A stretch of 64,000 nt of DNA from Pieris napi (lineage: Eukaryota > Arthropoda > Insecta > Lepidoptera > Pieridae). Below the pieces are notes generated by a model. It saw nothing but the letters and a program-made list of their open reading frames with translations. It did no database searches and had not been told where the DNA came from. Numbering within the stretch: position 1 is the stretch's first letter; each line of letters starts with the position of its first letter. A program made the translations under genes and the position numbers. The DNA lies in NCBI RefSeq assembly GCF_905475465.1, contig NC_062238.1:6800501-6864500 (forward strand), written 5' to 3'. Below are positions 36,076 to 47,556 of this stretch, piece after piece.

Positions 36076-36329
36076 GTGGTTTGTTTGTGGTTTGGATAAT
36101 TGTTATTTTATCTCAAACAAATTAAATTAGGCTTTGCTTTGATTCAACAAAGCATTTCCGTATACCATCAGAGCATAGCGTGCTCGGTCACTCGGTAATA
36201 AATTGCACTTCAGCCGGTCGCAGACGCGGTTTAATAGCTCTTCACAGATTTTGTAATAAAATTCAGTAAGGTTCAAAAAAATAAAATACCTTCCATTTCG
36301 ACAATATCAAATTATTATGCAATAAGTTA
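36076..36329. other. gene-free stretch
   Basis: Nothing recognised. Confidence 0.3.
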
Positions 36330-36570
36330 AGAGAAGTGCCACGTGCGACTCTCATCCCTAAGGTCGTAGGTTAGAACCTCAGCTGTGCACCAATGGTCTT
36401 TCTATGTGCGTATTTAACACTCGCTCTTACAGTGAAGGAAAACAACAAAAAGCAACCATCGACTGCGTGTGTCAGTCACAGAATGCTGATTACCATTACT
36501 TGACATTTAGAAAAATACAAATAATAACACACACAATAATAGAACAGAAATTTGAGGCCCAGAGCTTAGA
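36330..36570 (+). mobile_element. truncated SINE, family A
   Basis: Plus-strand copy beginning inside the tRNA head ('gtgcgactctcatccct', B box GGTTAGAACCT) and running through 'gcaccaatgg', 'gtgaaggaaaac' to 'aatttgaggcccaga'. The A box is absent. Confidence 0.65.
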
Positions 36571-37932
36571 TTAACGTAAGACTTAATAGATGAAAGGAAT
36601 TTAAAAAAGAACATTTCTTTTTTTCAATTTGTATTATACATCAGCGATAGTGTGATAGCAAGTTGTATGATGTTAATTTGTCCGTTTAAAGTGATTTTAA
36701 GCGAAATTTCTAGAGTTTTGTTCCACAAATCAAGCTAAGATACGAACGATGTATTTTATTACAAAATCTGGGTTATAAACAAATATATTCTAATAGTATC
36801 GCGTATGCGATTGTCCTTAATGAATTGCACTCGGTCACAAGTCACCGGCGGTGTTTACACGTTCGCTGTAATCAAATTCGCCAATTTGCACCTTTGTAAT
36901 CAACTATGCAAACACTTTATAAAGCAAATTGTATAGTTCACGCAAATACATTATATTATTCACGACCAATAATTTACGTAAACACTAATATATGACACAG
37001 GGTCAGACATTAAGTAGCGAATTAATATTTTATCTCAATTACAGACGAAGGATCGCGTCGGAAAGGGTCAGTTAAAGTTAGTAGAACTTACCGATTCTTT
37101 TCTAACAGTATAAAATAAATATAGCGATAAAGTGTAGATCCTGTCCAGGCATCGGGGTGAAAGCCTCCCATGACGTAATCTTCCCCCGAGATTCGCTCAT
37201 AGTCTATGATCACAATTAAAGTGTGTGTTTGTCTTTCCACCATTATATATTTATTATATCGGGAATCGTGGGAAAATGCTGGGAGGAAACTATGTTCTTT
37301 TTTACCTTAAAAACAAATTAAATGTCAGGTGAGTTACCTATTTAATAAAACAATAGAATCTGCCGCAGATGTGTTAAGGGAGTTCCTAATAAAGTAATTA
37401 AAAACCTAATACAGGAATGAACTATAGAACTATATTTGTTTTATATAACGCTTCTCCAACTATAGATATTTTCTTTGAGAAGTATATAGAGCTTAAGTTT
37501 AATACCTAGTTTCGTGTTATGCTAATATAAACTTCGGAAGCCTGATTGATAATTCATTACTACACTTGGAAGGATTACCTTAGGCTTGAATAGTATTGGA
37601 ATTCAAATGTAGGTCATAGCTTAAAATGCAATGTACACGAAAAGCTTTAAGAGTATTACAGCCAGGTAGCGTGGATAAAAATGAAACTGATGCTAAATGC
37701 CATGAAACACGTGGGGCCCAAGAGAAAATTATTTGTAGAATAGCGTGACTATTATTATTAGAATTTGTATGGAAAAGACCCTGATAACAAACGCTTTCAT
37801 AAGAGGATGCAATATTTGTCTTGCAAAAAAATATTTTATTATTTATTTATTACAGAAATACATAGGTACATTACACTATGCGAGATATAATACATGCATT
37901 CATATGATTTATAAATGTATTCAAGTATATTA
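36571..37932. other. gene-free stretch
   Basis: Nothing recognised. Confidence 0.3.
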
Positions 37933-37938
37933 AAAACT

Positions 37939-38187
37939 GCGTGGGATTTTACACGATATCAAATAGTGATTTATTTAAAATGTTAGCAAATATCTCTAAA
38001 ATCTGATAACCGCTAAAAACCGCGTGGGATTTTACACTATTATAATAAGTCATATTTTTTAATGTCCTTAAATATATTAAAAATCAGTTATCCGTACTAA
38101 AAATGCGTGGGAATTTACACGAGTTTAAATCGTAGAGATTGAAAACATCAATTTACGCGATGTTTTACGGGAAAATTCATATTCATG
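37939..38187. repeat. three-unit degenerate tandem repeat, 83-bp period
   Basis: GCGTGGGATTTTACAC starts at 37939 and 38022, and a one-base variant at 38105, giving exactly 83 bp between units. Each unit also ends with a 'taaaaa' run before the next core. The middle of the units is diverged. This is a short relic of a satellite-like array. Confidence 0.6.
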
Positions 38188-38189
38188 AT

Positions 38190-39129
38190 ATCGGGAGTTG
38201 ATATAACTCGATTGCATTCGGAATGAACCCCGATCTGTCACGGCCGATAACATGGTTATGTCATGTTAACGCTTATACTGATAATAATATAATTTATCCT
38301 TCCTTTTAATTAAAACATGCAGGCTTTTTTAGTTTTATAAGCCCGACGATTTCTTAAATCAGGCGCAGCAATTCTCTTCTATATTTACATTACATTCATT
38401 TAGCATTCGTAGCAATTAACAATAGTAGAGTAAAAATAAAATTCTCTATTATTTAGAGCACCCCGATAACCCTGGAACCGTACACACATACAGAACTATC
38501 AAGCAAGCTAGGCAGAAATAAGAAGGCTGTATAGTGCAAGTCAAGATGTTTTCGCAAATTCAACAGTCTTTGAAAATCAAATATCGATTTTAATGATGAC
38601 TCAATAGTTGGCTGAAATAAGACAGAATCCAATTTTGCTATAGTTCTCTTAATAAGTGTAGCACTGAAATCACTTGTCATTACGTGAATCCAATATTAAA
38701 ATCAGATTTGCTATCATTATGAGAAGTTAAGTGGTCCTACCCAGTGTGGATCCCAAACTATTCTGGAGAAGGTAGGCTTTAATTATATAACAAACATGTG
38801 TAGACAGAAAAAGTAAAGTATTTTCTGTAATGAATACTTGAATTAACATTAATATCGTGTTCAGATAGTGTTTTGTTTAATAAGGTCGGCCAGCGGTTGC
38901 AAATGTGCGTCATACTGTCAAAGTATTGTAATATTCACGCTCATCTTCACCCGTCGACTACGCACTCGAACAAGTCACAAATAAAGCCTACTGTATTATA
39001 AGTTATTGCAGCACATTTAAAATTATACACTTAGGCCTTTTTGTTCAAGACTAATATGACATAGGTTTTGGTAGGGAATCTTTATTTGAAAAGTGACACG
39101 AAGTGATTAGACATCTTAATTTTCGTTAA
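38190..39129. other. gene-free stretch
   Basis: Nothing recognised. The minus-strand frame 38453-38680 has no motif. Confidence 0.3.
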
Positions 39130-39445
39130 TCTAATATATAAAATTCTCGTGTCACAGTTTTCGTTGCCATACTCCTCCGAAACGGCTTGACCGATTTTGA
39201 TGAAATTTTTTGTGCTTATCCAGTATCTATGAGAATCGGCCAAAATCTATTTTTCATCCCCCTAAATGTTAGGGGTAGTCCACCCCTAGATTTTTATTTT
39301 TTAGACAAAATTTTTAATTTCTATTTTTTTATGATACAGCATTAAAAAATACACACAACCCCTAATTTACACCCCTCTACGATCAACACCTATTTTTTAT
39401 TATAAATTATATACATGGCAAAACGACGTTTGCCCGGTCAGCTAG
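39130..39445 (+). mobile_element. non-autonomous Helitron
   Basis: Begins TCTAATATATAAAATTCTCG after a host A and ends CCCGGTCAGCTAG before a host T. Carries the conserved 'cgaaacggcttgaccgattt' and 'gtagtccacccctag' blocks of a very common lepidopteran family. Confidence 0.85.
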
Positions 39446-40114
39446 TTACAATATAAATTTGGGACGAGAGCTTTTAAAGAAATATATACTTCCTGTTATG
39501 TGGGTGGATAATATAAGATTACCTGCGGTGACTTTAAAATGAACTGCAGCGTTGTGTTGACATTTAAAAAATTCATCAGGTTTAAATGCAATATCATTTC
39601 TCGGTGCAAATTGCAACTTCGCTGGGTCGAGTGGCGTTTCAACTCTATTATTTGCATATTAGCTCCATCGTTAAATGTTTCGTGTATTTATCATAATTTT
39701 ACTGTTTCAACATTTTATGCATTCATTTCAATATAGTAAATGTAAGCCTATGTCGCTAAATAAGGGAACGGCTACGTTTTAATAGATATAAACACTATTT
39801 GAAACCAGTTGAGGTTACTTACAGACAACGTAGAAACGTTTTAGAACAGTTTGTACCAATTCTCAAAAACTGCAACGCACAGCCTTGCGATTCTGTAACT
39901 CACTTTTCGAACTCTCACTGCGGTTTTTGCAGAGGCGGTCGCGCTCAAATCAGTCGTGAAGCAGTCATATTACAATTTGGCATTCTGATAAGGAGGGAGC
40001 TTGTAGTTTATTGTTTACAGAATCGCAAGGCTGATCTCCTAGCGTTGCAATTGTCTATCGGCAATGAGCATATATCATTCGGCTCGTCCCTGTTCCATAT
40101 AAAAATCAAACGAC
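39446..40114 (+). other. stretch with one unassigned open frame
   Basis: A 113-codon plus-strand frame (39799-40140) reads M-K-P-V-E-V-T-Y-R-Q-R-R-N-V-L and has a cysteine cluster (C-G-F-C-R-G-G). Its last codons overlap a LINE tail on the other strand. No family was recognised and it may be chance. Confidence 0.25.
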
Positions 40115-40375
40115 AAAAGTCAAAATCATTTTTTCATTAGGTAACACAATGTACAACTTATGAACGTCAATAAAGAAATACATATTAAATGCTATATGCT
40201 TCTAATTTTACATTTACTGCCAGTTTCCAAATCAAGGGCGTACGTAGAACGGTCGTGAAGAACTGGCAATAAACTCTCCGCCACTCATTTTATATCCCAA
40301 GTTTTTTGTTTTACACAATATTTGTAAGGAGCTGCACCACGTTCCGCATGACATTTAAAGTAATTAATAGTTAAT
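40115..40375 (-). mobile_element. LINE 3' UTR fragment
   Basis: Inverted copy of the tail at 20165-20410: minus strand 'gcagctccttacaaatattg', 'agtttattgccagttcttca', 'gcatttaatatgtatttc', ending in 'aaaaaatgattttgactttt'. Confidence 0.65.
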
Positions 40376-41619
40376 TACTTAATAGATATTTTGTTCTCTA
40401 TCAGCAGTAGGGATGGTGAAATAGGAGCACACACATTTTCGTAGGAACAACACGCAAATACATAGTCGAAATAACTAACATCACCGCATACACGAATTCA
40501 AGTTCGACCAGTCACCACAAGTAGCACCCGTTCACGAGTATGACGCATGGCCAGCCATCGGCCATCTTTAAACCAAGCGATTTCATTATCTACCCATACT
40601 AAAGTACTATTTCAGCATATAACGTATGTATAGTCGTACAATTAATTTTAAAGTAGTTATTCTTACAGCTTTACTGTATCTTATTCCCTGCGATTTTAAA
40701 CTATGTAATTGACTGTTTTCTTAAACAAGTAATTATTGTACTACTATATGTTCGAACAAATTTGATTGTTTATTTATCTATGTACCTTTATTCACTTTAT
40801 TGTTTATGGTCCTAGTGTGAATAAATAGATACAATAGTAATACGATTAACCAGAAAATAAATGTGGTTTTTGTTATTTCATAAAGCTATTTTGTTTTCAA
40901 ACCACATTCTATGTCTACAAAGTTCTTACCGTTTGCATGAACTTAATCTGTAACGAAATCATTGTAAAAGGCACTTTAACTTATTGCATCAAGGCTGACA
41001 TTACATTGGCTTAATATTTAGGGTCATATTCTGTAAAGCATTGTAAACTCGACAGCAGATTGACTTGTCGGTTATTGTGGGCATATTATGTTTGAGTATA
41101 AATGGATTAGGTAGGCTTATGTAATTATGACTTGAAACAGCGTACTTTATTTGCTTTGAATATAATTAAATATTATTATTAAGTTACGTTCATCAAATAT
41201 TTTTTAGGAATAGTCAATATAATTTTTTATAATGCCATCATAAAATATTGATTGTTCCTGGTGTTAGAGTGCTAGTTTCAGTTATAAACACTAACATAAA
41301 CTTCTTGCCAGCTACTTCAAAAACTTGAGATAAAACTTAAATATTATGAAGCTTATGTTAATAAGGACTTTTATTAAAGCACATACACCTGAGAAATTCT
41401 CTAAAACACACGTTAAATACTAATCAAATTGAGTCGCATTTTACTTCTATTTTTCATAATATCGGAACTTCTCTAATGCTATAAAATAATGGACTGCCTT
41501 ATCAGGTTTAAGACAAGTTGATACGGAGTTTCCACCTCCTTTTCTCCACGGTACTTTCACTCAAGGCATTTTGTAAAGAGTTTTGCTGGGTGCTATTTTC
41601 AATGGTGGTGGTTTGGTGG
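40376..41619. other. gene-free stretch
   Basis: Nothing recognised. Confidence 0.3.
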
Positions 41620-41800
41620 CTTGTAGATAGTACCCGAGTTTTCAAAGCTGGTGCTTTCCTCGATTAAAGAATATTTTAATGGTATCGCAATACAGCTAGG
41701 AAATGCTGCCAGCATTAAAGGTACATTGCCACAGAGACCAAACTTTTTAAATGATTCTTATAGTTATATTTATTTATAATTATTAGGTTAAGCTTAGGTT
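41620..41800 (+). mobile_element. decayed LINE ORF2 C-terminal fragment
   Basis: Plus-strand 'aaagctggtgctttcctcga', 'tatcgcaatacagc' and 'ggaaatgctgccagcat' match the LINE C-terminus family at 30202 and 27640, with frame breaks. Confidence 0.5.
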
Positions 41801-42325
41801 AAAATTAAATCTTTTGATATATTATCTGTTTATTAACGTTCAAATTTATACTTCGTTAGTAGAAATAAAAAATAAACAACAAAACGTTTAACAGTTAGAA
41901 AAGATTAATCTCAATTAAACGGTAAAAATTTGGATCTAAAGGTAATTGAATGGTTCGTTTTCAAACTTTCATTCACGGTTTCTTTTGACAAAAATTTTGA
42001 ACTGTTTGCGCGGGGAACGTTCGCTTTTTGCGATGGTTTTAATTTTAACTGGAATTCAAACTTTTAATCGCTATGAGTTTGAGTATCTGGGCTATGTTTA
42101 TCAAACATACAAACTTAAAATCAATAGGCCACATTATTTAATACCCATCTAGTTGTGTGTTATGTGTGTATTACAATCTGGATGATCCAATTACTCTTAA
42201 GCAGCAGGTCTATGCAGTAACTTGAATACTGATTCCGATTCAGATTCCTAATTTAGTACTGAGGTCGTATGAAAACATAAATAAAAAACTACGGGTATTA
42301 AATTAGACTACTACTGAAAACTACT
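41801..42325. other. gene-free stretch
   Basis: Nothing recognised. Confidence 0.3.
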
Positions 42326-42327
42326 GT

Positions 42328-42620
42328 ATGGAAAGGACCAAGAGGAAGAAGGAGAAGAGGTCGCTCAAAAAAAAGGTGGATAGAAGAAATAGAAGCGGTA
42401 GCAGGAAACGAATGGAGAAAGAGAGCCATAGACAGAGTCAGTTGGAAAAATCTGGAGGAGGCCTTTACCCATGAAGGGGTTCCGATCGACGGTACTGAAG
42501 GAAGCTAGGATATAGGATAACAAGCAAAAGAAAAAAAATGTAAAATAATCTAAGCTGTGTATTATAATTTTGTTTTTGTCATGATTGGAAATAAAACGGG
42601 CTTTATTATTATTATTATTA
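42328..42620 (+). mobile_element. 5'-truncated RTE-like LINE with (TTA)n tail
   Basis: An open reading gives G-P-R-G-R-R-R-R-G-R-S-K-K-R-W-I-E-E-I, then E-W-R-K-R-A-I and L-E-E-A-F-T-H-E-G-V-P, ending in TAG near 42507. It is the counterpart of G-R-P-Q-K-R-W-D-D-D-I and L-E-E-A-F in the intact LINE ORF2 (50455-50575). A short UTR and a (TTA)n microsatellite tail follow, as expected for RTE-like elements. The family differs from the intact element. Confidence 0.7.
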
Positions 42621-42741
42621 CTACTGGAAACGTCTCGTTAGATATAATTTATTTTTGATATGAGCAAATCATTGATCACGGTAGTCGGTACAGATTTTTC
42701 AATAGTACTTCGTAGTCTTCATTAATTAAGTCATTGTTTTG

Positions 42742-43005
42742 TTAAGCCCTAACCGATACGCTTTGATGTCTCCACACCACTATATCCACAGCTTGTCTCA
42801 GTGTATTAGGGATGTTGAGACCAATAATTGTCTTAGTTTGGTCAAACCAACGGGTAGGCGATCGAGTCCGACTTCTCCAGCCATCACTCCTCCATACCAT
42901 TACCAGCTTGTCGAGACTATTCAGTTCCCTCCTGGCAATATGGCCAAAGTAGCTAAGCACCTTTTTGTAAATTTTAGTCGACAGTCTTGTGATTTGAGTT
43001 GGTTT
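42742..43005 (-). mobile_element. LINE ORF2 C-terminal fragment
   Basis: The minus-strand frame reads V-L-S-Y-F-G-H-I-A-R-R-E-L-N-S-L-D-K-L-V, then R-S-R-T-R-S-P-T-R-W-F-D-Q. This is the conserved 'Y-F-G-H-I-x-R ... G-R-x-P-x-R-W' C-terminal region of non-LTR endonuclease/reverse transcriptase proteins. It ends at a TAA near 42740. Only about 85 codons remain. Confidence 0.65.
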
Positions 43006-43454
43006 GAATGGACTTATTGGTTTTTCAAGACATAATATTTAGTAAATAATATGTATTTGATTGAACTTTATGAACAAAACTTTTTCTTGATTGGGTTGGA
43101 GGCCGAAATATTTTAAATTAGCTAAGAGCAATTTAGGTCAAAAAGTCATCATAGCCTTTTCAGTCGACAATACTTCATCACCGATATTCATTCGTAATTA
43201 CGGTTCTTTAAATATGTCATACATTCAATCTGCCTCTAAACGAAGCAACTTTACAAATTCACTGAACTGGAATGCGTAGGAAATTTTATGCTTTATCTTT
43301 GTAAGGCCTCAGGGAGTATGACCTATTAATGTTTAAAAGCAAAACTATTCATTAGATGAGCATTCATATAACTCGCTATATATAATAATATCATATCATA
43401 GCTATGCTTTCACCTAAAGACAGCTAAGAGAGGTTTAGTACATTTTTTTTTATA
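43006..43454. other. gene-free stretch
   Basis: Nothing recognised. Confidence 0.3.
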
Positions 43455-43705
43455 TATAATAGGCGCCCAAAAAGGGCAGTCCTCGCAGCCCATGGACACA
43501 TATTTTTAATGGGTGCGTTGCCGGCCTTTGAGGGAAGAGTACGCTCTAACTTTGAATAGTTGGAGGTCGTACCTCTCAGGGAAGACCCCCAACGGGTGTC
43601 GATTCCACAGGTCGATAGTTCGCAAAAGAAAGTGCCTTGTGAAGCGAAATGTGGAGGGCCGAACTATAGAAGATACGTAACTAAAAACACTACAATTCAA
43701 AAATG
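43455..43705 (-). mobile_element. LINE ORF2 C-terminus and tail (Jockey/CR1-like)
   Basis: The minus-strand frame 43700-43506 reads T-R-H-F-L-L-R-T-I-D-L-W-N-R-H-P-L-G-V-F and L-F-K-V-R-A-Y, the C-terminal end of a reverse transcriptase polyprotein. It is followed by 'aaaggccggcaacgcaccca' and 'tccatgggctgcgagg' tail blocks. 5'-truncated. Confidence 0.65.
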
Positions 43706-45178
43706 ATGATAACGAATTGTAATAGGTATTATTGCGCTACTAAGCGATCTCTTTTAGGAAAGTAATGAGGAAGTACGAAAAGTATGTTAATGTTTAAGTA
43801 ACATACTTAAGAATAACAACTAGACAAGAATAACAACATACTTAAGAATTACAAAGGATTAAGGGATCTTAATCCTTTGTAATAAATTCTTATAGTTTAT
43901 ATTTTAAATATTAAAAATGATTTTATCTCGGTCTCCGAGAAGGAAGTACAAATCATTAGTAACGAACGATTTGCATTCATCCTACCTAAGCGAATAGATC
44001 TTAGCATAAATACAATATTTTATATTTTCTTATTCCACTTTCACAGAGGCCCTAGTATAATGGTGTTGTTAATTCCATAGCTTACAAAATAAAAAAATAT
44101 ATAAAATTATCCGTCTATATCGAAAATAAAATTGCATACCTACTTACATCGAAAATCCTCTATTTTCTCACAAACTGTTAATTATAAGGAAGAAATCTTG
44201 GGATGACACCTTTAAGAAATATAGACATTTATAATATTTATGTTTCTGTATCTAAAGAAGATAACAGTTAAGCATGGAAAGAGAAGCAAGAGTGGGCAGG
44301 CGAGGCGTTGAGAGAAGAAAAACCTTCTTATAGCCGAGTTAGAATGGTACAAAAAGCGATGGACTGATCGACATAGACACATTTTGAGGAGACTATTCAA
44401 TTAATAAAAATGAATCTGAATGTACCACTTTCTTTGCAAATAAAAAATGATTATTATTATTAGTAAATATTGTAAAAATACCGTATAACAATAAACTTAT
44501 TATATTTTTTCTATTTGACAAGACAATATTATGAGTGCAGAAACAAGGCATTTACAGCCACATGATATCTTTAGCGTCTATTTTGTAGTAGAATAAATTA
44601 CGTGTAATAAAGATGAACACGTAAGCCCACAAAGGCTGAAAATTGTCGACGTCCCAGTAAAGCTTTTACAAATTGAATTGTATGTACGGACTCGTTTATG
44701 TCTCCCAACTATTTATTAAGGTTTCTTGCCAGGATTGCTTTCCATAAATATTCATAAATGTGTCTTCTAATTAATAATTGGAAATTTACTTAAGAATGTT
44801 TGATACATTAAATCATAATATAAATTCACAATCACAACGCACACCTATGTACATATAAGCTACCCAAAAAACGCACTTTCTTCGCTCAACGCTTTTTCTC
44901 CTTCAGATGCCCTTTATAACCACTTTCTTTAAAACAAAACTTTACTAGCTATTAAAAACTTAATACATTTACTAACAATCTTAAACAAAATCTTGCCCCA
45001 TATGCTGAAACAGAATCAGAAAACATTCTTATTGTGCTACAAAAGTTTAGTTATAAAATGTAAGTGTTATTGTCAATAACCGTTAACATGTCAAACGGAA
45101 GACTAGGTGCCCACAACACAGGGAATCCTAGTGTGGTGGCTAGTGCACTTTCTTTTGACCTAAATATCTTTTTGATTA
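43706..45178. other. gene-free stretch with one hairpin
   Basis: Contains the perfect hairpin at 43848. A segment at 44215-44460 ends in a (TTA)n run and may be a decayed LINE tail. Confidence 0.35.
43848..43883. repeat. perfect 16-bp hairpin
   Basis: ATTACAAAGGATTAAG (43848-43863) is exactly mirrored (43868-43883) around a GGAT loop. Nothing around it identifies a function. Confidence 0.6.
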
Positions 45179-45602
45179 TCTATATATATAAAAATGAAAC
45201 CCGTTTTCCGTTGTCACGACATAACATGAAAACGGCTTGACCGATTTGTCTGATTCTTTTTTTATAATATTCCTTGAAGTACGAGGATGGTTCTTACGGA
45301 GAGAAAAATTAAAAAAAAAATTAGTGAAAAAGTCTAAAAACACTTTTCTATATTCCCATACAAAATATTCGTAATAATATTTAAAAGCAGTTTGAACTTT
45401 AATACCATATCATAAAGTTCAAGTGTTAGTGGAGGGGTTCCGGGAAGGTAAATTTTTATTTTTTGACATAATGTATTTGTTGTATTATCAACTTTCTTTT
45501 TTTATCTTACTAGCTAGACCGGTGTCCCGAATAGCAGAATAAGTGTTTAAAAAAAATAAAGAATCGCCTGTTAGGCGGTACGATGTTCGCTAGGCCAGCT
45601 AG
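45179..45602 (+). mobile_element. non-autonomous Helitron
   Basis: Begins TCTATATATATAAAAATGAA after a host A and ends GGCCAGCTAG before a host T. The first 90 bases are nearly identical to the Helitron in the protease intron at 55128. Confidence 0.8.
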
Positions 45603-46161
45603 TGTACAATAAAGTTTTTTCTTTCTTAATGTACAAGAAAGTACACTTATGAACGTCAATCTAACAAATTAATTTACAATTGCTGTCAGTTCTTAAATCA
45701 AAGGCGTAGAACTGATGAGTAGAACTAGCAATAAGTTCACCGTCATTGTTTATTCAACTAAAGTTATCGTACAATATATTAGTTATATAAAAAAAAAAAA
45801 TATATTTCATATCGTACAGTTTAAGAAATCGTTTAGTCTATTATTTTATATCTACGATAAGATCTTGCTCGATTGAATCTGCTTAAATGGCTGACCATTG
45901 AGTATGTGTGTGTATATGATACAGACTTTTTTACAAAATAATTTAACTAGGAAACAAAGAAAGAGTGTGTACTTATGTACACGCGTTAGTATACTTCTTT
46001 GGAACAACATAGTTGGAATCAAAAGAAGCAATAATTAAAAATTATACATACCGACAATTAACCTCAAATCTATAAATGCACTCAAAGTGCACAGTTTATT
46101 CAAATCAGTTTTATCACTAATATTCAATATATATAGATATACTAATAAATAATAAATTATT
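45603..46161. other. gene-free stretch with small repeat fragments
   Basis: Holds a short inverted piece of the LINE tail family of 20165 (about 45640-45770, minus strand) and a GAAGT-like end with 'gtgtacttatgtacacgcg' (about 45975-46015). No gene. Confidence 0.4.
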
Positions 46162-46791
46162 ATTAGTGAATACTTGTGTGAATGTGCATGTGGGTAGTCG
46201 CAACGTTTACATCGAGTCCTTATAAAATAATAAATTTAAAATAGTGAATCGCAAAAACATACCATAACAAGTAACAATTAAACAATATTAGTGAACTATC
46301 TGTCTCTGGAAAAGATAGCTGCTTTGTGGATAGCGGAAGAAATACAAAAAATCTACTTTTCAAAAGTGTGTTGGTGACTAGAAAATGTGAACAATAAAAT
46401 ATAGTGAATTTGGAATTCAGATTGGCAAATTTCCGACGTGGTTGTTTTGTATATCTGCGACCGAGTTGCTTAAAGAAATTATCGCATAAAGTCGAGGTAA
46501 ATACGTGCTAATTACTATAAGGAGCATTAATTGCAGTGACATTTGTACTGTCACACTATTGAAGGAGCATTTTTTGCTGTGCAATTTCGGAATTCTTTAT
46601 ATTTCCTATATTAAATAAAATCATATAAAGCAATAATCTTTACATTAAATTGGAAGAAAACGTACCATAAGAAAATAAGGTAAACATTAATGGTTAGTAC
46701 ATCCACTCGTCACAAGAGGGCAGTTTCACCAGGAATATAAAATATCGAACTAAGCATTCAAGTAAATTAAGTACTTTGAAACTTACCCAAA

Positions 46792-47556
46792 ATGGAATCC
46801 CAATTAAAAATTCTCTTAGAAAAAATGGAGGAAATGAAACAATCTTTCAAAGAACAAAATGAAGAACTGGCTGAAAAATTCACGAAAAGCCTTTTAAACA
46901 CTATTGACGAGAAACTTAGTCCTCTTATAGCCGAGAACCAGAAACTAAAAGAAGAAGTGAAAATCTTTCAAACGCGCGTGCAAAACTTGGAAAGAGAAGC
47001 AAGGAAGAACAATGTAATACTACATGGCATTGTAGAAACGGAAAATAACGCAGCTGAACTCTGGAAAAACGCAATAGATGTATTAAACGAAACAGCACGA
47101 AGAAGCGAAGGGGTGCGCCAGTGGAATCATTGGGAGATTAGCAATCTAAGAAGACTTGGCAAGAAAATTGGAAACAAAATAAGACCAATCCTGGTTACTC
47201 TTTCTTTAACATGGCGTAAATACGAACTCTTAAAAAATAATAAAAACTTCCCTCCAAACATATATGCAACGGAAGACTATCCTAAAGATGTCATCTTAAA
47301 AAGAAAGGGTCTAAAGCAAAAGAAGGAACAGGAAGAGAAAAATGGAAAAATCGCCTTTATAAGGTATGATAAGCTGATAGTAAAGGAGAAAGGTTCGACA
47401 TATTCTAAAAGGAAACGCTCACAATCCAAATCACCATCTGAAAATAAACAGGAACACAATAATGACATAACGGCTCCCAAGAAAGTAAACAAAACATATA
47501 ATATATTTCGCTCCAGAGCAAATTCAACGTCAGGACTTGGAGAACATACCAACTAA
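46792..47556 (+). CDS. LINE ORF1 protein
   Basis: A 254-residue basic protein starting M-E-S-Q-L-K-I-L-L-E-K-M. Residues about 1-75 are heptad-rich (L, E and K) and predicted by eye to form a coiled coil. Residues 70-80 (R-K-N-N-V-I-L-H-G-I) begin the RRM-like region seen in ORF1 proteins of several LINE groups, and the C-terminal part is Lys/Arg/Ser-rich. Family role: an RNA-binding chaperone that coats the element RNA. The ATG is the first in the frame after the 5' UTR. Its end overlaps the open ORF2 frame by up to 68 bp. Confidence 0.8.
   Translation: MESQLKILLEKMEEMKQSFKEQNEELAEKFTKSLLNTIDEKLSPLIAENQKLKEEVKIFQTRVQNLEREARKNNVILHGIVETENNAAELWKNAIDVLNETARRSEGVRQWNHWEISNLRRLGKKIGNKIRPILVTLSLTWRKYELLKNNKNFPPNIYATEDYPKDVILKRKGLKQKKEQEEKNGKIAFIRYDKLIVKEKGSTYSKRKRSQSKSPSENKQEHNNDITAPKKVNKTYNIFRSRANSTSGLGEHTN

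Noticed and set aside
37939..38187. CRISPR-like array
   Set aside because: There are three degenerate units with diverged, non-spacer-like intervals in a eukaryotic genome; it is an ordinary tandem repeat relic.
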